Notes under the pieces: model-generated
What the model saw: only the letters and a program-made list of their open reading frames with translations
Databases searched by the model: none
What the model was told of the DNA's origin: nothing
NCBI GenBank assembly: GCA_965204665.1
Contig: OZ242002.1
Location: 1-64,000, forward strand
Direction: 5' to 3'
DNA from: Nemesobacter sp965204665
GTDB taxonomy: Bacteria; Desulfobacterota_D; UBA1144; Nemesobacterales; Nemesobacteraceae
DNA length: 64,000 bases
Translations under genes and position numbers: made by a program
In this document: piece by piece, positions 8,254-15,971 of the stretch
Layout of the letters: each line of letters begins with the position of its first letter
How positions within the stretch are numbered: the stretch's first letter is position 1

Positions 8254-8366
8254 GGATTGAGGACTATGTGCGTCAGAAAGGCTATAATAAGGATAAGGCC
8301 GATCAGTAAAGGCACTCCTAGGATATAACGGAATCCTTCTTTTTCGTGAGGTTCGAGTTCAAACAT
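8250..8366 (-). CDS. Small single-pass membrane protein, 38 residues
   Basis: A short frame: charged N-terminus (MFELEPHEKEGFR) followed by a clean hydrophobic helix of about 22 residues (YILGVPLLIGLILIIAFLTH) and a four-residue tail ending in NP. The charge and hydrophobicity pattern is what a real membrane miniprotein looks like and is unlikely for random non-coding DNA. The ribosome binding site is weak (AAGG about 20 bases upstream). It overlaps the preceding convergent gene by four bases at the stop codons. No homolog comes to mind; tiny subunits of respiratory complexes look similar, but that is only resemblance. Confidence 0.5.
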   Translation of the reverse strand: MFELEPHEKEGFRYILGVPLLIGLILIIAFLTHIVLNP

Positions 8367-8441
8367 TATGCTTGGAGTATAACTTACCTTTTTCTATTTG
8401 CAATATAGTGGAACCATACACAGTTCGCAAGAGGTGCCGGA

Positions 8442-9104
8442 TTGATAGAAGCAGTCATATTCGACCTTGACGGAGTCGTAATAAACAGCGAACCCCTGTG
8501 GGAAAAAAGCGAGTCCATTTTGCTTAAGAGAAAAGGTTTTGCGGACAACGAAATCTACAGAGAGCAATATCGCAAGAAAATTATGGGACTTAACCAGAAA
8601 GATTCAACAAGTCTTCTGAAAAGAACTTTCGGTTTGGACGAGTCGGAAAAGGAAATTCTTGACATGCGTCTCGGGATTCTGCTGGATCTCTATAAAAAGG
8701 AACTCAAGTTGTTCGATGGAATTCAAGAACTGCTGCAGGAGCTGGACCGTGAGGAAAAAATAAAAACAGCGCTTGCGTCAGGGTCTCCGATGAAAGTAAT
8801 AGAGTTCGTCCTTGAAAAGTTCAGTATATCGAACGCTTTTGAGATAAAACTCTCCGGAGACTGCGTGGCAAACGGAAAACCCGCCCCCGACATCTACATT
8901 GAAACCGCAAGACGCTTAGGGACTGCTCCTTCGCAATGCGTGGCTATCGAGGATTCCATAAACGGAATATTGTCGGCTACAAGCGCAGGGATGCGCTGCA
9001 TTGCTGTACCTGATCGGAGAATAGACCCGGAGAATTATCCTTCTGCCGATATCTTCAGAAAATACATCTCTGAAATCCGTATTGAAGACATAAAAGGTCT
9101 TTAG
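8442..9104 (+). CDS. HAD family hydrolase (beta-phosphoglucomutase-like)
   Basis: Haloacid dehalogenase superfamily phosphatase, subfamily I with a helical cap, 220 residues. Motif I is IFDLDGVVINSEP (nucleophile Asp8, acid/base Asp10). The cap domain spans roughly residues 16-85. Motif II is ALASGSPM, motif III the GKPAPDIYIETA lysine and motif IV CVAIEDSINGILSA. The DGVVINSEPLWEKSE start resembles beta-phosphoglucomutase or 2-deoxyglucose-6-phosphatase types, but substrate cannot be read from sequence. The UUG start is supported by GAGGTG six bases upstream. It is convergent with the nuclease gene. Confidence 0.87.
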   Translation: MIEAVIFDLDGVVINSEPLWEKSESILLKRKGFADNEIYREQYRKKIMGLNQKDSTSLLKRTFGLDESEKEILDMRLGILLDLYKKELKLFDGIQELLQELDREEKIKTALASGSPMKVIEFVLEKFSISNAFEIKLSGDCVANGKPAPDIYIETARRLGTAPSQCVAIEDSINGILSATSAGMRCIAVPDRRIDPENYPSADIFRKYISEIRIEDIKGL

Positions 9105-9120
9105 CAGCAAATGATATTTT

Positions 9121-9735
9121 TTATCGTCCAAGAGAATTTAAACGTTCCCCTTTTCGCCACTTCCACGGCCAAATGAATTCTCCGACCCAGACTCCTCTGC
9201 CAGCTCTACCGGCTGTTAACTCGGCATCAACATACATTTCGGAATATCTACGATAAGCGAGCGCATAGCCGTTTTTAACCATCCAGCCGTTCAGGTCAAG
9301 CTCGGTTAGATAACAGACACCGAGAAATTTCTGCTGGACATGACAACCGGATCGGATCGAAGTCAAACCGAACCTGCCCAGATAACAGATACCGATAAGT
9401 CTGCCGTAGCGGTCGCGGGTGTCCCCTCTGCATGTGGTGGAGTTTCCCCCTATTTTAGTTCTAAGGGCATTGGTTGAGACTAGACCGCAACTGTAACTTT
9501 TCCCTTCAGCATCTATGCATTGCTGTTTCATCTCCGGAGCATCGATGCCTTGCAGCCGAATTGTCTTTCCCGAAATTTTAATCGTATCTCCATCCACTAT
9601 ATGGGGTTTACCTGTGATGGTCCGAGCTTCAACGCTACCCCAAGTCAACATCAAAAACAATACGGGCAGAGCAGATAACCATCTAGATATGCCGCCACCC
9701 GAGTATGCAGATTTTTTCTGTAGACTACTTTTCAT
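9121..9735 (-). CDS. Secreted thermonuclease (SNase-like) family protein
   Basis: Staphylococcal-nuclease-like (OB-fold) protein, probably a calcium-dependent exported nuclease. An N-terminal signal peptide is likely (hydrophobic LSALPVLFLMLTWGSVEA, cleavage near residue 38). Catalytic landmarks are present: VDGDTI (48-52), Arg60 and Glu68 in RLQGIDAPEM, and Arg112 in DRYGR. The C-terminal LNGWMVKNGYALAYRRYS block is standard. Between DRYGR and that block there are about 24 extra residues (roughly 119-146), bounded by similar IGICYL and LGVCYL segments encoded by a 16-bp repeat. Two additional cysteines fall in it. The frame is intact, so the insertion may be tolerated. Confidence 0.85.
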   Translation of the reverse strand: MKSSLQKKSAYSGGGISRWLSALPVLFLMLTWGSVEARTITGKPHIVDGDTIKISGKTIRLQGIDAPEMKQQCIDAEGKSYSCGLVSTNALRTKIGGNSTTCRGDTRDRYGRLIGICYLGRFGLTSIRSGCHVQQKFLGVCYLTELDLNGWMVKNGYALAYRRYSEMYVDAELTAGRAGRGVWVGEFIWPWKWRKGERLNSLGR

Positions 9736-9837
9736 ATCAGAAAGTTCTTTCGCCCATTAAAACTACAGGCAGATGTGAATGACTCTTCACCATTTCAGCC
9801 AATTTTTTCCATCCGGTGGAGTCAGAAAAACAGCCTA

Positions 9838-10039
9838 TCCCACAATTTCTTCTAAGAACCCGAATCTATAAACAGGCGCTGTGTCGATCAGACCGACACC
9901 CTTGTCAAATGCCTTGTATATGATTCTCGCGCACTCTTTTCCGTCGCTGCCACCTCAGAGCAGAACTCCCATAGATCAAGTCCCGAGACTTATTCTCGAT
10001 GAACTGATTCAGGTCGTTCCTAATATTTGTGAACTCCAT
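9838..10039 (-). pseudogene. Aldo/keto reductase remnant (N-terminal part)
   Basis: On the minus strand an ATG at 10039 begins MEFTNIRNDLN, like the MEYTxLGxTDL start of aldo/keto reductases. After a frameshift the next frame reads GGSDGKECARIIYKAFDKG and VGLIDTAPVYRFGFLEEIVG, a clear match to the AKR motif GINxIDTAPVYGxGxSEEIVG (with the catalytic Asp and Tyr). A stop codon interrupts it just before GGSDG and another follows EEIVG; the rest of the barrel is absent. So this is a truncated, frameshifted relic. Confidence 0.7.
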
Positions 10040-10424
10040 CGAACCCATCCCGTCCAAAAATACTGTGAGCACTCCATACCTGAAATCAGCATTAACCGGT
10101 TGTTTGTTTCCGTACACAATGCATATCCATATAATAGGTTGTCAAACTGTTGAGTTATAATTCGCTGCCCATTAAACCGAACGCAAGCGTTCGGTCAATA
10201 TGCGACCGCGTAGGTAAGTTGTCCTAGTTACCCCCCCCCCAAAAAAAAGCATGTGGAGAACGATGAATTTTATTCAGTCACTGTACTCTTGACAATATCA
10301 AGCCGGCGTAACATTGGTCTTCGGAACAATTTTTGGGGATACTTTAGATTATAATTTTTGATGGCCGGCATCATGATTGATGCGGCATCCTTGACAAAAA
10401 CCGTAGAAGGGGAGGACCGACGAC
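10040..10424. other. Non-coding stretch with palindrome and homopolymer tracts
   Basis: No gene seen. It contains a near-palindrome at 10176-10195 and the run C10 (10231-10240) followed by A8 (10241-10248). A TATAAT box at 10350-10355 could serve the ADP-ribosylglycohydrolase gene, but no good -35 is spaced for it. Confidence 0.5.
10176..10195. repeat. 20-bp near-perfect palindrome
   Basis: ACCGAACGC-AA-GCGTTCGGT: 9-bp arms around an AA centre. It may be a protein binding site (for example a dimeric regulator or recombinase). It lies at the border between the decayed reductase and the GC-rich gene. Confidence 0.4.
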
Positions 10425-11471
10425 ATGACTGATATAAATCGCGCACGAGGGTTGATGGCAGGAATCGCGGTGGGGAACCTGTTGGGGATCGTGACGGAGG
10501 GATGGTCGAAGTCGCGAATCACCATGTGTTATCCGGAGGGCATGAGGGAAATCTTTGCGGAACCGGAATATCCCGACGACGACGATCTGGCGCAGGCCAT
10601 CGAGATCGCCGAGGCGGCAATGGCGGCGGAAGGGCTGGATGTGAGCGATCTGGGCCGGCGCTTCTGGGAGTGGGCCGAAAGCAACGGCGCGGGGATGGGT
10701 AATCTGACTGGAGACGTATTGACATTGTACGGCGGCAGCTACCCCCAGCGGCTTGCCCGCAACCGAAAAGACGGGGGGACCGTGCGGACGCCGGAAGGCG
10801 TTGAGATCGTTGAGGCGTCAAAGAAGGCATGGAAGGGATCTAGAGCCGGCAACGGCGCACTGATGCGCTGCGCACCACTTGCGATCCGATGGCGCGACGA
10901 TCCCGACAGGTTGGTGCAGGAGAGTGTGCTCTCGGCCGTGCCTACGCATTGGGACCGGCGTTGCCGCTGGTCCTGCGTGCTTGCGAACCTAGCCACCGCA
11001 TCCGCATTGCGCGGCGAGATGCAGACCCCGGAAGCACTGCTGAAAGCGGCGCAGGACGGTATGGCGGCATCCTTGGCGGCGCTTCGCGACTACGACTGCC
11101 GTGCTGAAATTCCATCGTCGGTGTCGGAAGCTCTGGCCGTGGCGGCGCGGTCTTCGATAGACGAGCTGCAGTTGGACCGCGAGAAGACGGGCTTCACCCT
11201 GCTATCCCTTCAAGTAGCACTGGTCTCGTACTGGCAGGCGGATAACTTCGAGTCCGGCCTGCGCAAGGTCGTCGAGGCAGGCGGCGATACGGACACCAAC
11301 GGCGCCATTGCCGGCGCGATGCTGGGTGCGCGATTCGGTCTCGATGCAATCCCCGAACGCTGGCGGTTTCAGGTAGACGATATCAGGACGGGGCGCGTGT
11401 CGATGGAGTCGCTGGCGAATCGGCTCGCAGCCGCGGCAGAAGACGGCCGGCATCCCGGTAACCGAATATGA
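10425..11471 (+). CDS. ADP-ribosylglycohydrolase family protein
   Basis: 348-residue member of the ADP-ribosylglycohydrolase/dinitrogenase-reductase-activating (DraG) fold, which removes ADP-ribose from proteins or nucleic acids using a binuclear Mg centre. Metal-binding and substrate motifs are visible: AVGNLLG near residue 15, YPDDDDLAQAI (about 48, replacing the usual TDDT), SRAGNGALMRCAPLA (about 138), and GGDTDTNGAIAGAMLG (about 285). Start ATG with GGGGAGG upstream. The gene is much richer in G+C (GGC, CGG, GCG codons) than its neighbours, so recent acquisition is likely. No ADP-ribosyltransferase partner is visible. A decayed relative from another subfamily lies at 36671-37009. Confidence 0.88.
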   Translation: MTDINRARGLMAGIAVGNLLGIVTEGWSKSRITMCYPEGMREIFAEPEYPDDDDLAQAIEIAEAAMAAEGLDVSDLGRRFWEWAESNGAGMGNLTGDVLTLYGGSYPQRLARNRKDGGTVRTPEGVEIVEASKKAWKGSRAGNGALMRCAPLAIRWRDDPDRLVQESVLSAVPTHWDRRCRWSCVLANLATASALRGEMQTPEALLKAAQDGMAASLAALRDYDCRAEIPSSVSEALAVAARSSIDELQLDREKTGFTLLSLQVALVSYWQADNFESGLRKVVEAGGDTDTNGAIAGAMLGARFGLDAIPERWRFQVDDIRTGRVSMESLANRLAAAAEDGRHPGNRI

Positions 11472-11524
11472 AAACCCGTCCCTGAGAGCCGGAGTTCCGA
11501 ACATGAAAGACCGGTTTTCAGAAA

Positions 11525-13723
11525 TTATCGTTCTTTCTTTGGAGTAATCTCCGCTAGGGAGAAAATAATATCTCTAACTTCGTCTGTGGACCGAACCCTG
11601 TACTTAGCTTTCGAAGGGCCGAAACCGACCTTTATCGAGTATGCGTTTTCAGGAAGCTGTTCAAAGACATCTTCATCTGTCCAATCATCTCCTACGGAGA
11701 TAACAAGATCCCATTTTGCGGATTTGAGCCACTGCGCGGCGGCTCTGCCTTTGTTTACAAAAGAACTTTTTATTTCAACAACCTTGTTTCCCTCCAGAAC
11801 CCCTATCTCAAGATTCGCAGTTATATGAGAAAGCATGTCCTTGAGTTCGCCGACCCTAACATTTGAAAGAGCCGGATCGACTTTTCTGTAATGCCAGGCG
11901 AGGGAATAATTTTTCTCTTCAATAAGAGATCCCGGAGTCCTGTCGACGAAGACTTCCAGTATAGGTCTTATTTCCTCTTTCCACCCTCGGGAAACGACAT
12001 CCAGCATCTCCCATTTCCCGCGCCTTATCCAGAGACCATGCTCTGCGGCGAGGCCGTTGGTAACCCCTCCCAGCCATTTGGTGAGAATCTTTCTGTCTCT
12101 GCCGCTTATTATAACAAGTTCATTGCTCTTCTGCGTAGATAGGGTGCCGAGAGCTGAATACAGTTTCGGATCAGGTTTTGCTTCCTGCGGATCGTTTTTG
12201 AAAGACACCAGAGAACCGTCGTAATCAAGCAGAAAAAGACATCTTTCGCTCATTCTGTATTTCTCGATCAGCTCATCCTTTATCTCCTGGCTCACCCGTC
12301 GCGAGAACATTTTCATCTGTTTTTCCTTTGTTTCGTCAAGTCTCTCCATAAAGTCTGCGGTCCAAGTATGAATGTTGTATCTGTCCAGCCGACGCTGCAT
12401 GGTCTTCATCCGTCCTTTCTGCTCGGATGCGCTCATGGAGAAGGCGATTTCAAGGGCGTGCGAAGTGACCTCCAGGTCATTGGGATTTATTATCAAAGCC
12501 TCGCTCAATTCCTGGGCTGTCCCCGCCATCTCCCCGAGTATCAATACCCCTGTTCCGTCCTGCCTTGACGCAACGTATTCCTTTGCGATCAGGTTCATAC
12601 CGTCACGAAGCGGGGTGATGAAAAGTATGTCGGCGCTCGAGTAAAGAGAAATCAGGTCATCAAATCCGAAGGACCTGTACATATAATGAATCGGATTCCA
12701 ACCTATTGTTCCGTAGCGGCCGTTTATGGAGCCTACAAGATTGTCAACTTCCGTCTTCAGTATTTTGTAATGAGTAACCTCAGTTCTTGAAGGCACCGCA
12801 ACCAGTAAAAGAACTACTTTGCCCTGAAGTTTCGGGTTTCTCTCAAGGAAAAGATCATAGGCCCGCAGTCTCTCCGGAATCCCCTTCGAGTAATCCAGGC
12901 GATCTATAGAGAGAATAACCTTGCGGTCAGTTCCGAGTAATTTTTTGATTTTATCCTGTTTTTTACGGACTTTGCGACTCGCGGGCGCCGAGGAAAACTT
13001 CTCGTAATCAATCCCCATGGGAAAAGTATCGGTTCTTATCTCCCTGTCACCTATTATGAACCTGCCCAGAGAGTGCTCGTGTCCCAGAATTCTTCTCACG
13101 CTTTCAGCGAAATGCCTTACGTAGTCGAATGTGTGAAAACCTATCAGGTCCGCGCCCGTCAAACCCTCTATTATCTGACGACACCATGGAATAAGCCTGA
13201 AGATCTCAGAAGACGGAAAAGGTATATGAAGGAAAAAACCGATGCTCGACAAAGGCAGTCTGCTTTTCACGAGATCCGGAACAAGCATCAGGTGATAGTC
13301 GTGAACCCAGATGTAATCATCCGGTTGCGCTACCTCAAGTATGACGTCGGCGAACCTGCGGTTCGCAGTTATGTAAGATTCCCAAAACTCCTTTTTATAG
13401 GTTCCGTACTGGACGAAATAGTGAAAGATCGGCCATATGACCTCATTGCAGAAACCATGGTAATAATCATCCACATCTTCTGCGGTCAGATTTACCGGAC
13501 AGAAATTACTCTCTCCGAGATCGGCATCTACTTCCTCTCTCTGCCGAGAAGAAAGATTTACGTAGTCCGCACCGGGCCACCCTATCCAGTATTTTTCATA
13601 ATCCGTATCCAGAGAACTAAGACCGGTCGCAACTCCTCCGACACTCGGTTCGAAAACCAGTTTTCTGTTTTTCTCCCGCACTGTGATCGGAAGTCTATTG
13701 GATACTATAATAAGTTTTTTCAT
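11525..13723 (-). CDS. otsA/otsB fusion: Bifunctional trehalose-6-phosphate synthase/phosphatase
   Basis: 732 residues carrying both steps of OtsAB trehalose synthesis. Residues 1 to about 470 form the GT20 glucosyltransferase (NRLPITV, WPG, DYIWVHDYHLMLVP, LDYSKGIPERL, PLRDGMNLIAKEYVA), which joins UDP-glucose and glucose-6-phosphate. From about 490 to the end lies a HAD-type phosphatase: LLDYDGSLVSF with the nucleophilic Asp, IISGRDRK, LAAEHGLWIR and VISVGDDWTDEDVF. In Escherichia coli these are two proteins; single-chain fusions occur in several bacterial phyla and eukaryotes. Both active sites look complete. Trehalose would serve as osmo- or stress protectant. The gene is divergent from ccmG; a TATACT box lies between them. 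Confidence 0.95.
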   Translation of the reverse strand: MKKLIIVSNRLPITVREKNRKLVFEPSVGGVATGLSSLDTDYEKYWIGWPGADYVNLSSRQREEVDADLGESNFCPVNLTAEDVDDYYHGFCNEVIWPIFHYFVQYGTYKKEFWESYITANRRFADVILEVAQPDDYIWVHDYHLMLVPDLVKSRLPLSSIGFFLHIPFPSSEIFRLIPWCRQIIEGLTGADLIGFHTFDYVRHFAESVRRILGHEHSLGRFIIGDREIRTDTFPMGIDYEKFSSAPASRKVRKKQDKIKKLLGTDRKVILSIDRLDYSKGIPERLRAYDLFLERNPKLQGKVVLLLVAVPSRTEVTHYKILKTEVDNLVGSINGRYGTIGWNPIHYMYRSFGFDDLISLYSSADILFITPLRDGMNLIAKEYVASRQDGTGVLILGEMAGTAQELSEALIINPNDLEVTSHALEIAFSMSASEQKGRMKTMQRRLDRYNIHTWTADFMERLDETKEKQMKMFSRRVSQEIKDELIEKYRMSERCLFLLDYDGSLVSFKNDPQEAKPDPKLYSALGTLSTQKSNELVIISGRDRKILTKWLGGVTNGLAAEHGLWIRRGKWEMLDVVSRGWKEEIRPILEVFVDRTPGSLIEEKNYSLAWHYRKVDPALSNVRVGELKDMLSHITANLEIGVLEGNKVVEIKSSFVNKGRAAAQWLKSAKWDLVISVGDDWTDEDVFEQLPENAYSIKVGFGPSKAKYRVRSTDEVRDIIFSLAEITPKKER

Positions 13724-13819
13724 CAGATATGATTGTATCTTTCCGGTTAAGAATGATTATACTATCAATAGCGTATTCGGAAAATGCTAACCAAACAGTC
13801 TTAAGATCAGAACTTATCA

Positions 13820-14494
13820 ATGAACATAAAAACCGTTGTCTGGGGAGTGTGCGTTGCGGGACTTTTAGGATATGTTCTCTTTACCGGTCTTAGGGGAAAT
13901 CAGGCTGTGCAGAAAAATTCAACTATTACGGGAAAACCCGCACCGGAGTTCGTACTGGAGTCATTCGATGGTGATAAGATAGCGCTCTCCGATTACAGAG
14001 GAAAAACCGTGCTTCTTAACTTTTGGGCATCATGGTGCGAGCCGTGCAAGAGGGAAGCACCTGCGCTTGAAAAAACCTATTCAATACTTTCAAACAATCA
14101 GGTTGAGTTCATAGGAATAAACGTAATGGACCAGAAAAAGGACGCAGAACGGTTTCTGGACCTGTTCGGAGGCGATTTTGTGAATGTCTACGACCCTAAA
14201 AAAAAGATACATATTGACTACGGAATATCAGGCGTTCCGGAGACATATTTTATAGACTCCGACGGAATCATAGTCGCCAAATACAGAGGCCAACTCACAG
14301 AGGGAATTATCATGCATTATATGGAAAAAGCGAGTAGAGGGAGCCGATCATCCCTCATTATTCATTTCGATGATATGCTCTATGGAAAAAAGCGGAGTAT
14401 AGGTTTTTTGTCTGACGATACCAGCTCGGTAATTCCGGCGAAACAAGATGTCGGGATTTCTACCTGCGGTCGCAATCCCGCAAGGGTCGGTTAA
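13820..14494 (+). CDS. ccmG: Thiol:disulfide interchange protein, CcmG/ResA/TlpA type
   Basis: Membrane-anchored periplasmic thioredoxin-like protein that keeps apocytochrome c heme-binding cysteines reduced during cytochrome c maturation. One N-terminal helix (VVWGVCVAGLLGYVLFTGL) anchors it; the active site is WASWCEPCK (about residue 75), and GVPETYFIDSDG holds the conserved cis-Pro region. The thioredoxin fold ends near residue 170 (GQLTEGIIMHYMEKA). About 55 residues after that are not family-typical and could reflect a frameshifted end. It is followed 111 bp later by ccmH, but ccmABCDEF are not in the window. Confidence 0.85.
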   Translation: MNIKTVVWGVCVAGLLGYVLFTGLRGNQAVQKNSTITGKPAPEFVLESFDGDKIALSDYRGKTVLLNFWASWCEPCKREAPALEKTYSILSNNQVEFIGINVMDQKKDAERFLDLFGGDFVNVYDPKKKIHIDYGISGVPETYFIDSDGIIVAKYRGQLTEGIIMHYMEKASRGSRSSLIIHFDDMLYGKKRSIGFLSDDTSSVIPAKQDVGISTCGRNPARVG

Positions 14495-14605
14495 TAATCA
14501 TATTGGAAATTCGGATAACAGATCTTGACGAAAGTTGATCCCGCGTCTTAACCGGTATCCGGCAGAAATCTCACGGTCGTTTGAATTTCTTCGCCTATTG
14601 GAGAC

Positions 14606-15010
14606 ATGTTGAACTCATTTATTCATAGAGCTGATTACATGCGGTTTGCGGTTTTTTTTCTTTTCTTTCTCGCATCCGCAACCGTAGTCACAGCGTCCGA
14701 CACTGTTGAAGACCGGATCACCGATGTCTCCGCGGAACTCATGTGTCCGGTATGCGAGGGTCAGAGCGTCGCTGAATCAAACGCGCAACTTGCCCGGGAT
14801 ATGAGAGCTCTTATAAAAACGAAACTGCAGGAAGGAGAGTCAAAAGAAGAAATACTGAATTATTTCATCTCAAAGTACGGAGAAACAATTCTGGCATCCC
14901 CTCCGAAAAAAGGAATCGGCATCATACTCTGGCTTTTGCCTTTGCTGTCGGTGCTCATAGGAGCAGTTGTAATTCTTCGGACGATTTATTCATACAAGGC
15001 TTCTGAATAG
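14606..15010 (+). CDS. ccmH: Cytochrome c-type biogenesis protein CcmH/CycL
   Basis: Heme-lyase-associated thioredoxin-like subunit that passes reducing power to apocytochrome c. A signal or anchor helix (RFAVFFLFFLASATVV) precedes the periplasmic domain with the signature LMCPVCEGQSV (redox CxxC, about residue 47); a C-terminal membrane helix follows (IILWLLPLLSVLIGAVVIL). Length (134) is normal for CycL-type CcmH. The first ATG has GGAG five bases upstream; an internal ATG at 14639 giving MRFAVFF is an alternative that would place the signal peptide directly at the start. Confidence 0.9.
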   Translation: MLNSFIHRADYMRFAVFFLFFLASATVVTASDTVEDRITDVSAELMCPVCEGQSVAESNAQLARDMRALIKTKLQEGESKEEILNYFISKYGETILASPPKKGIGIILWLLPLLSVLIGAVVILRTIYSYKASE

Positions 15011-15028
15011 AAGAACAAAAAGCGGCCG

Positions 15029-15961
15029 TCAACCGAAAAAACTGCGGCATTTATCGATTATATTCTTTCTCTGCGCAGTAGAAAACCAACTGATATCCCG
15101 TTCCGCGCGAAGCCAGGTCATCTGTCTTTTGGCAAATCTTATGGTTTCCGTCTTCGTGCTCTCAACCGCAGCAACAAGATCATCACTCCCGTCAAGAAAT
15201 CTGTTTATCTGCCTGTAACCTATGGATTTCATAGGCTTGAGTTGAGATCCATATCCCATGGTTCTTATCCCTTTTACTTCTTCAACGAGTCCTCGGCTGA
15301 TCATTGAATCCACGCGCTCTCCTATTGCCAGGCGAAGTTTTCCGCGGTCGTCTTCAAGACCTATCTTTAGGGTGTTAAACGTGTGTTCAGAAAAACCGTG
15401 ACTATGGTGGCGGGAGGAAATTGTCCGACCGGTCACATGATGGACTTCAAGAGCCCGTTCGATTCTTATGTAATCATTGGGGTTTATACGTTCGGCCACG
15501 TCAGGATCTACGGATTTAAGTTCCATGTAAAGCGCCTTCGTCCCTTCTGATCGCCTTCTGCCGGCAACAAGTTTCCGAAACTCGAAATCTGTCGGAACAC
15601 CTTCGGCAAGACCGTAAAGAAGCGCCCTTACGTAGAGGAACGTTCCGCCCGTAACAACTATTTTTTTTCCTTCGATAAGGAGTCCGGCTATGCACTCGAG
15701 TGCATGCCTCATATAAATACCGGCGTTGAATTCCTCATCAGGGTCAACTACATCTATCAGAAAATGAGGAATCCCCAGCCTCTGACCCTCGGTTAGTTTC
15801 GCGCTGCCTATGTCAAAATACCTGTAAACTTGTATGGAGTCCGCGCTTACAACGCAGGCATCGGTTGCCGACGCTATTTCAAGCGCCATCAGGGTTTTTC
15901 CCGAAGCGGTCGGCCCCAAAACAACAACCAGTTTCGGTTTTTCCCGAAAAAGAGATTCAAT
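15029..15961 (-). CDS. miaA: tRNA dimethylallyltransferase MiaA
   Basis: Transfers the dimethylallyl group to A37 of tRNAs reading U-starting codons. The P-loop GPTASGKT, SADSIQVYRYFDIGSAK, the GGTFLYVRAL block and TIRFAKRQMTWLR are all present. A frame beginning at the TTG at 15919 would delete the beta strand before the P-loop. The frame upstream encodes REKPKLVVVLGPTASGKT, as in the family, but holds no ATG, GTG or TTG before the pnp stop. The likely start is AUU (15961) or CUG (15979, overlapping the pnp stop). Last gene of the rimP-pnp operon; probably translationally coupled to pnp. Confidence 0.9.
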   Translation of the reverse strand: MESLFREKPKLVVVLGPTASGKTLMALEIASATDACVVSADSIQVYRYFDIGSAKLTEGQRLGIPHFLIDVVDPDEEFNAGIYMRHALECIAGLLIEGKKIVVTGGTFLYVRALLYGLAEGVPTDFEFRKLVAGRRRSEGTKALYMELKSVDPDVAERINPNDYIRIERALEVHHVTGRTISSRHHSHGFSEHTFNTLKIGLEDDRGKLRLAIGERVDSMISRGLVEEVKGIRTMGYGSQLKPMKSIGYRQINRFLDGSDDLVAAVESTKTETIRFAKRQMTWLRAERDISWFSTAQRKNIIDKCRSFFG

Positions 15962-15971
15962 TGCTGTCCGG

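Noticed and set aside
10231..10248. C10A8 run as a phase-variable switch for the ADP-ribosylglycohydrolase
   Set aside because: It lies nearly 180 bp upstream of the start and outside any frame; without read evidence a switch cannot be argued.
13073..13732. 219-codon plus-strand frame opposite the trehalose-phosphate synthase
   Set aside because: Entirely antisense to conserved catalytic motifs.
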